From: an uncultured Tenacibaculum sp.
GTDB lineage: Bacteria; Bacteroidota; Bacteroidia; Flavobacteriales; Flavobacteriaceae
Assembly: GCA_947501615.1 (NCBI GenBank)
Contig: CANMWK010000006.1
Location: forward strand, 186,001 to 250,000
Length of the DNA: 64,000 bases
Direction of reading: 5' to 3'
Shown: in pieces, positions 62,301-64,000 of the stretch
Numbering within the stretch: the first letter of the stretch is position 1
How the letters are laid out: each line of letters starts with the position of its first letter
The notes under the pieces: model-generated
Databases searched by the model: none
What the model was told of the DNA's origin: nothing
What the model saw: only the letters and a program-made list of their open reading frames with translations
Program-made: the position numbers and the translations under genes

Positions 62301-64000
62301 AGGCAGTTTTTTTAACTCCTTTTTGGGTACTGGGTAGTATGTCCCAATTGTTCCATTTGGTTTTAATTTAAATCTAATTTCTATTTTACCATCTTTAGAA
62401 AACCCAAACAATAATTCTGGATTTGAAGTACCATCTTGTCTAATTAGAACTCCATGATTATTGGTAATTGCATGAACAACATTTTCTTTGATTGTTTCAT
62501 CGCTCCAATCTCTAGGAAAGAAAGTAGATTCACCCCCAAGTCTATTTGTACCTTTACCTTTCAGATATCTAAAATAAATACTTGTTACTTTTACATATTC
62601 TTCATCATGCACATATAAAATAGGTATACCTCTATACACGCCATTTTCATCTACTTTAATATTTTTAATAGCATAACTACCTCCATTTTTCTGTGTATAT
62701 TCTTTTAATGCTCTTTCTGTATGAACCCCTTTAAATCCTTGTAAGTTATATTCTTTTCCATTGAATGTTCTTGTTATCTTTTTAAAACCTTCTTTATTAT
62801 GAATTACTGCAAGTGTATGTTTCGAAGTATGATCTACTTTTGTACTAACGTCATTTACGGGGATATGATTTGAATTTCCTAAACCATACTTAATAACAAC
62901 CCTATCTGGAGTATTTACTAATACATCTGGTACTCCATTAAACCCGTTTTTCTTATAAACTCTTCCTGATTGTGTTAAAAAAGCTGCATCTTGTTCAGTT
63001 ACTCCTGGTTTAGCTAACTCTCTTTTAAAAGCAGTTAAAGTAGCAGGCTCTCCTCCATCATAACGAGATGATGCTATGTATTCGTCTTTTATTACTGTAG
63101 CATTAGGGTATTTAGTAATACTTTCTTTAATAAAAGTGGATGTAACACCTTGACTTTGTAGATAGTTAGGAACTGAAACATCAAATTCTAACATTTTTTC
63201 AACATCCGAATATTCAACTCTAGCAACTCCGATTTCTTCTCCTCCAAAAAGTTTAATCATGCAATTTCTTGCCTTATTTTTCTGAAAATTAAACTCTGCT
63301 GATAGCTTTACCTCTGTCCATAATCGTTTGTTTTTACCTGCATCACTAGCTATCCATGTATTATAACCTCCTCCAACACTAACATGTTCTTCAACCTCTT
63401 CTAATACTGATATATTTTTTCTTATAGCTTTCTTTTCTGAATTAACTAAATAAATATCATCAAGTACCGCCCATGCGTCTATTAATTCTAGCCTTTCCCC
63501 TATAACTTTTACTGAATTTCCGTCTAATTCCTTAAAATCTTTTAAAAGTCTATCTAATTTTTTGTTTATTATTTCTAAATCTTTGATTTTATCAAAAACA
63601 TTGTTAGATTTATTTCCAAATAACAATTTTAAATCTTTAGATATATCTTCAAATTTCCTTCCTAATTCTAAAGGTTTACCAGTACCAGGTTCTAAATTTG
63701 GTTTAATAAAATCTTCTTCTAAATCACTTCTAGCTCCTCTTTGATATTTTTTAAAAGGCGTATCATGAACTACTGTTCCATCGGGATATAACTTTACAAC
63801 CCCATCACTAGCATAAAATGATCTACTAGTAACTTTAGAAAACTCTATTGCTGCCTTATCTGTATTACATGACAAAAGACGTATCTTTTTATCAATAGGT
63901 ATTTTATCTATAATTTTTGCTAAGTCTTTTGTAGAAACTATTTTCTCTGTCCCTTCTACTCTTATAACAAATTCTCCTTTTGAATTTGAATGAATTATAA
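59397..64000 (-). CDS. Giant modular polymorphic-toxin-like protein with EndoU-like and two ADP-ribosyltransferase-like domains (N-terminus beyond window)
   Basis: The open frame reaches the right edge; 1533 codons are visible. Two copies of a module with HSN...GEF and IRLLSCN...GARSDL lie at about 64000-63700 and 62240-61880; the invariant His and Cys suggest a caspase-like fold (inference). Each is followed by a helical spacer (FG-K ... (L/F)I(D/E)(A/S)W) and a VGG-Y-NW ... QG(I/V) module. Two more spacers precede the C-terminal domains. An EndoU-like nuclease module lies at about 62830-62310 (GVHTERALKEY, DENGVYRGIP, STFFPRDWSDETI). ADP-ribosyltransferase-like domains lie at about 60660-60250 (YRGTHF, FGSSSKE, EAEVV) and 59790-59400 (YRGATL, FTFSSKD, DQEVLF). 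The barrel protein follows 4 bp downstream. Confidence 0.8.
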   Translation of the reverse strand, partial: IIHSNSKGEFVIRVEGTEKIVSTKDLAKIIDKIPIDKKIRLLSCNTDKAAIEFSKVTSRSFYASDGVVKLYPDGTVVHDTPFKKYQRGARSDLEEDFIKPNLEPGTGKPLELGRKFEDISKDLKLLFGNKSNNVFDKIKDLEIINKKLDRLLKDFKELDGNSVKVIGERLELIDAWAVLDDIYLVNSEKKAIRKNISVLEEVEEHVSVGGGYNTWIASDAGKNKRLWTEVKLSAEFNFQKNKARNCMIKLFGGEEIGVARVEYSDVEKMLEFDVSVPNYLQSQGVTSTFIKESITKYPNATVIKDEYIASSRYDGGEPATLTAFKRELAKPGVTEQDAAFLTQSGRVYKKNGFNGVPDVLVNTPDRVVIKYGLGNSNHIPVNDVSTKVDHTSKHTLAVIHNKEGFKKITRTFNGKEYNLQGFKGVHTERALKEYTQKNGGSYAIKNIKVDENGVYRGIPILYVHDEEYVKVTSIYFRYLKGKGTNRLGGESTFFPRDWSDETIKENVVHAITNNHGVLIRQDGTSNPELLFGFSKDGKIEIRFKLKPNGTIGTYYPVPKKELKKLPNITSHATTNDVEKLLKEVLEANAGAFPKNIDLSGYQLGTNNDGVIDVIVHSNDKGEFLMHIEGQTKIVSAYTLAKLFDKIPKDQKIRLLSCNSHEAAIAVSRLTDRAFYASEGIVKLYPDGTVVHKQPFREYHKGARSDLGEIPPNTKHGKGRPIELGKLSGSPDDISRVFGKKAKKVRGKIEALDVKEAEVLLKDLESTSKETINIFIKNPDFIESWATMYHIGLERLARLDTESLDNVSKILDKVGGYKNWLTSDYGIEKRIWKKIEVLGDELHVTKLNGLREKFGKVRSYYVDENQSIKAVSFTVYLPFYLEKQGIGSEFVRLSLEKYKPDQVQFSWEKNPKSYQRGASVSFIKFKELMETYKDKVKAALGTPGGKVMQKFEYGKVLDVKESNKTVIATFGKERKKLGDISKLFGDYSQAIAKKIDELELPNNGEEFLEDFRGASKEVIDQIGKDPVLIESWKLILDKSNRKNIDFLRFFTEEYPVNSLKTRMEDEAELLKRKFPNMSIYELTVINCYTMHRVRELNKALREIDEIPLKKFIEAYANTLEKSLIKLPNYTKDSYRGTHFSKATLNKYKKAFENKTLVLEKSFGSSSKEKGIAESFVGRSRLKDNFRVLFTFDSKKGVDIEDISGYGPTFHDPDLTEAEVVHLRNTSYYVTDYTESSDSEGFIVYITLSDELKAPVKQGGKNSDLIQEVFGNSGKAINQKIKELDFSKEEAENLIKDFQKASKEVIKEVSKDPDLINGWKLMNERKSPNRTDLDFLKLFKYDNFMVSWYAVLKLPASAIRVNPNIPVEELAIVHYMTSYSSSINEPLRGVSDLTEEIIVFEKTLNKALNRYPKYTEITYRGATLEKEILKKYKKAYNDKTEIKEDAFTFSSKDISAAEFYLEKEIKRGKTRVFFTIRGKNGVDIEKSSAGGPSYMIIEGDQEVLFKSKTKFKVVGYKPKINKALKKIVYITLEEL

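Noticed and set aside
1..64000. tRNA, rRNA, insertion sequence, prophage or integrase
   Set aside because: No cloverleaf-like sequences, conserved rRNA segments, transposase or integrase motifs were recognised by eye in any gap; a dedicated scan could still find a diverged one.

Overview
The window is AT-rich and gene-dense and comes from a member of the Bacteroidota, most likely a marine Flavobacteriaceae species of the Tenacibaculum/Aquimarina/Kordia kind (genus not determined). The evidence is a complete alternative complex III (actABCDEF) in one operon with an aa3-type oxidase, a DnaE with an N-terminal proofreading exonuclease, TAnnTTTG -7 promoter elements, barrel proteins ending in aromatic residues, a LytS/LytTR pair and a double-glycine leader peptide. 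No tRNA, rRNA, CRISPR array, transposase or integrase was seen. Both edges cut a gene.

Layout. 1-1019: partial membrane protein with DUF4405/DUF2271-like parts and a flavinylation-like motif. 1.5-4.5 kb: DUF5916 barrel protein and a beta-propeller protein. 4.7-6.5 kb: two-component pair. 6.5-7.0 kb: four tandem 101-bp repeats. 7.0-9.0 kb: HAD hydrolase and an aldonolactone-oxidase-like flavoprotein. 9.6-13.9 kb: dnaE. 14.0-15.2 kb: heptanucleotide microsatellites and a TlpA-like lipoprotein. 15.2-19.8 kb: overlapping DUF2891, Nramp-like, pxpA, pxpB and pxpC genes (5-oxoproline use). 20-25.5 kb: ahcY, a phosphopantetheinyl transferase, tandem repeats, an unknown secreted protein, pnuC, a NadR-like kinase and an ArfB-type rescue factor. 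25.5-30.1 kb: HMA protein, CstB-like sulfur enzyme, SulP transporter, ruvB. 30.3-41.9 kb: respiratory operon actABCDEF-ctaC-ctaD. 42-48.6 kb: SPOR protein, fabD, queuosine-precursor transporter, MscS channel, OppC-type permease, GG-leader peptide, thioesterase and NUC1 nuclease.

48.8-54.0 kb is an accessory redox operon: a desaturase fused to its own flavin/NAD reductase and 2Fe-2S ferredoxin, a GMC oxidoreductase, an old-yellow-enzyme homologue and a TetR regulator. Two inverted repeats lie in the divergent promoter region that also serves a membrane protein and a CRTAC1-like FG-GAP protein. The set looks like a regulated pathway for a lipid, steroid or terpenoid substrate.

57.0-64.0 kb holds the most unusual locus: the last 1533 codons of a giant mosaic protein resembling a polymorphic toxin. 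It has an EndoU-like nuclease module in its interior, a duplicated SCN/HSN module, four helical spacers and two tandem C-terminal ADP-ribosyltransferase-like domains. A beta-barrel protein with a helical tail follows 4 bp downstream, and no immunity gene is recognisable in the visible part. Intergenic regions share a dispersed CTTCGAC-N3-GCTCAG repeat family and several expanded tandem arrays.
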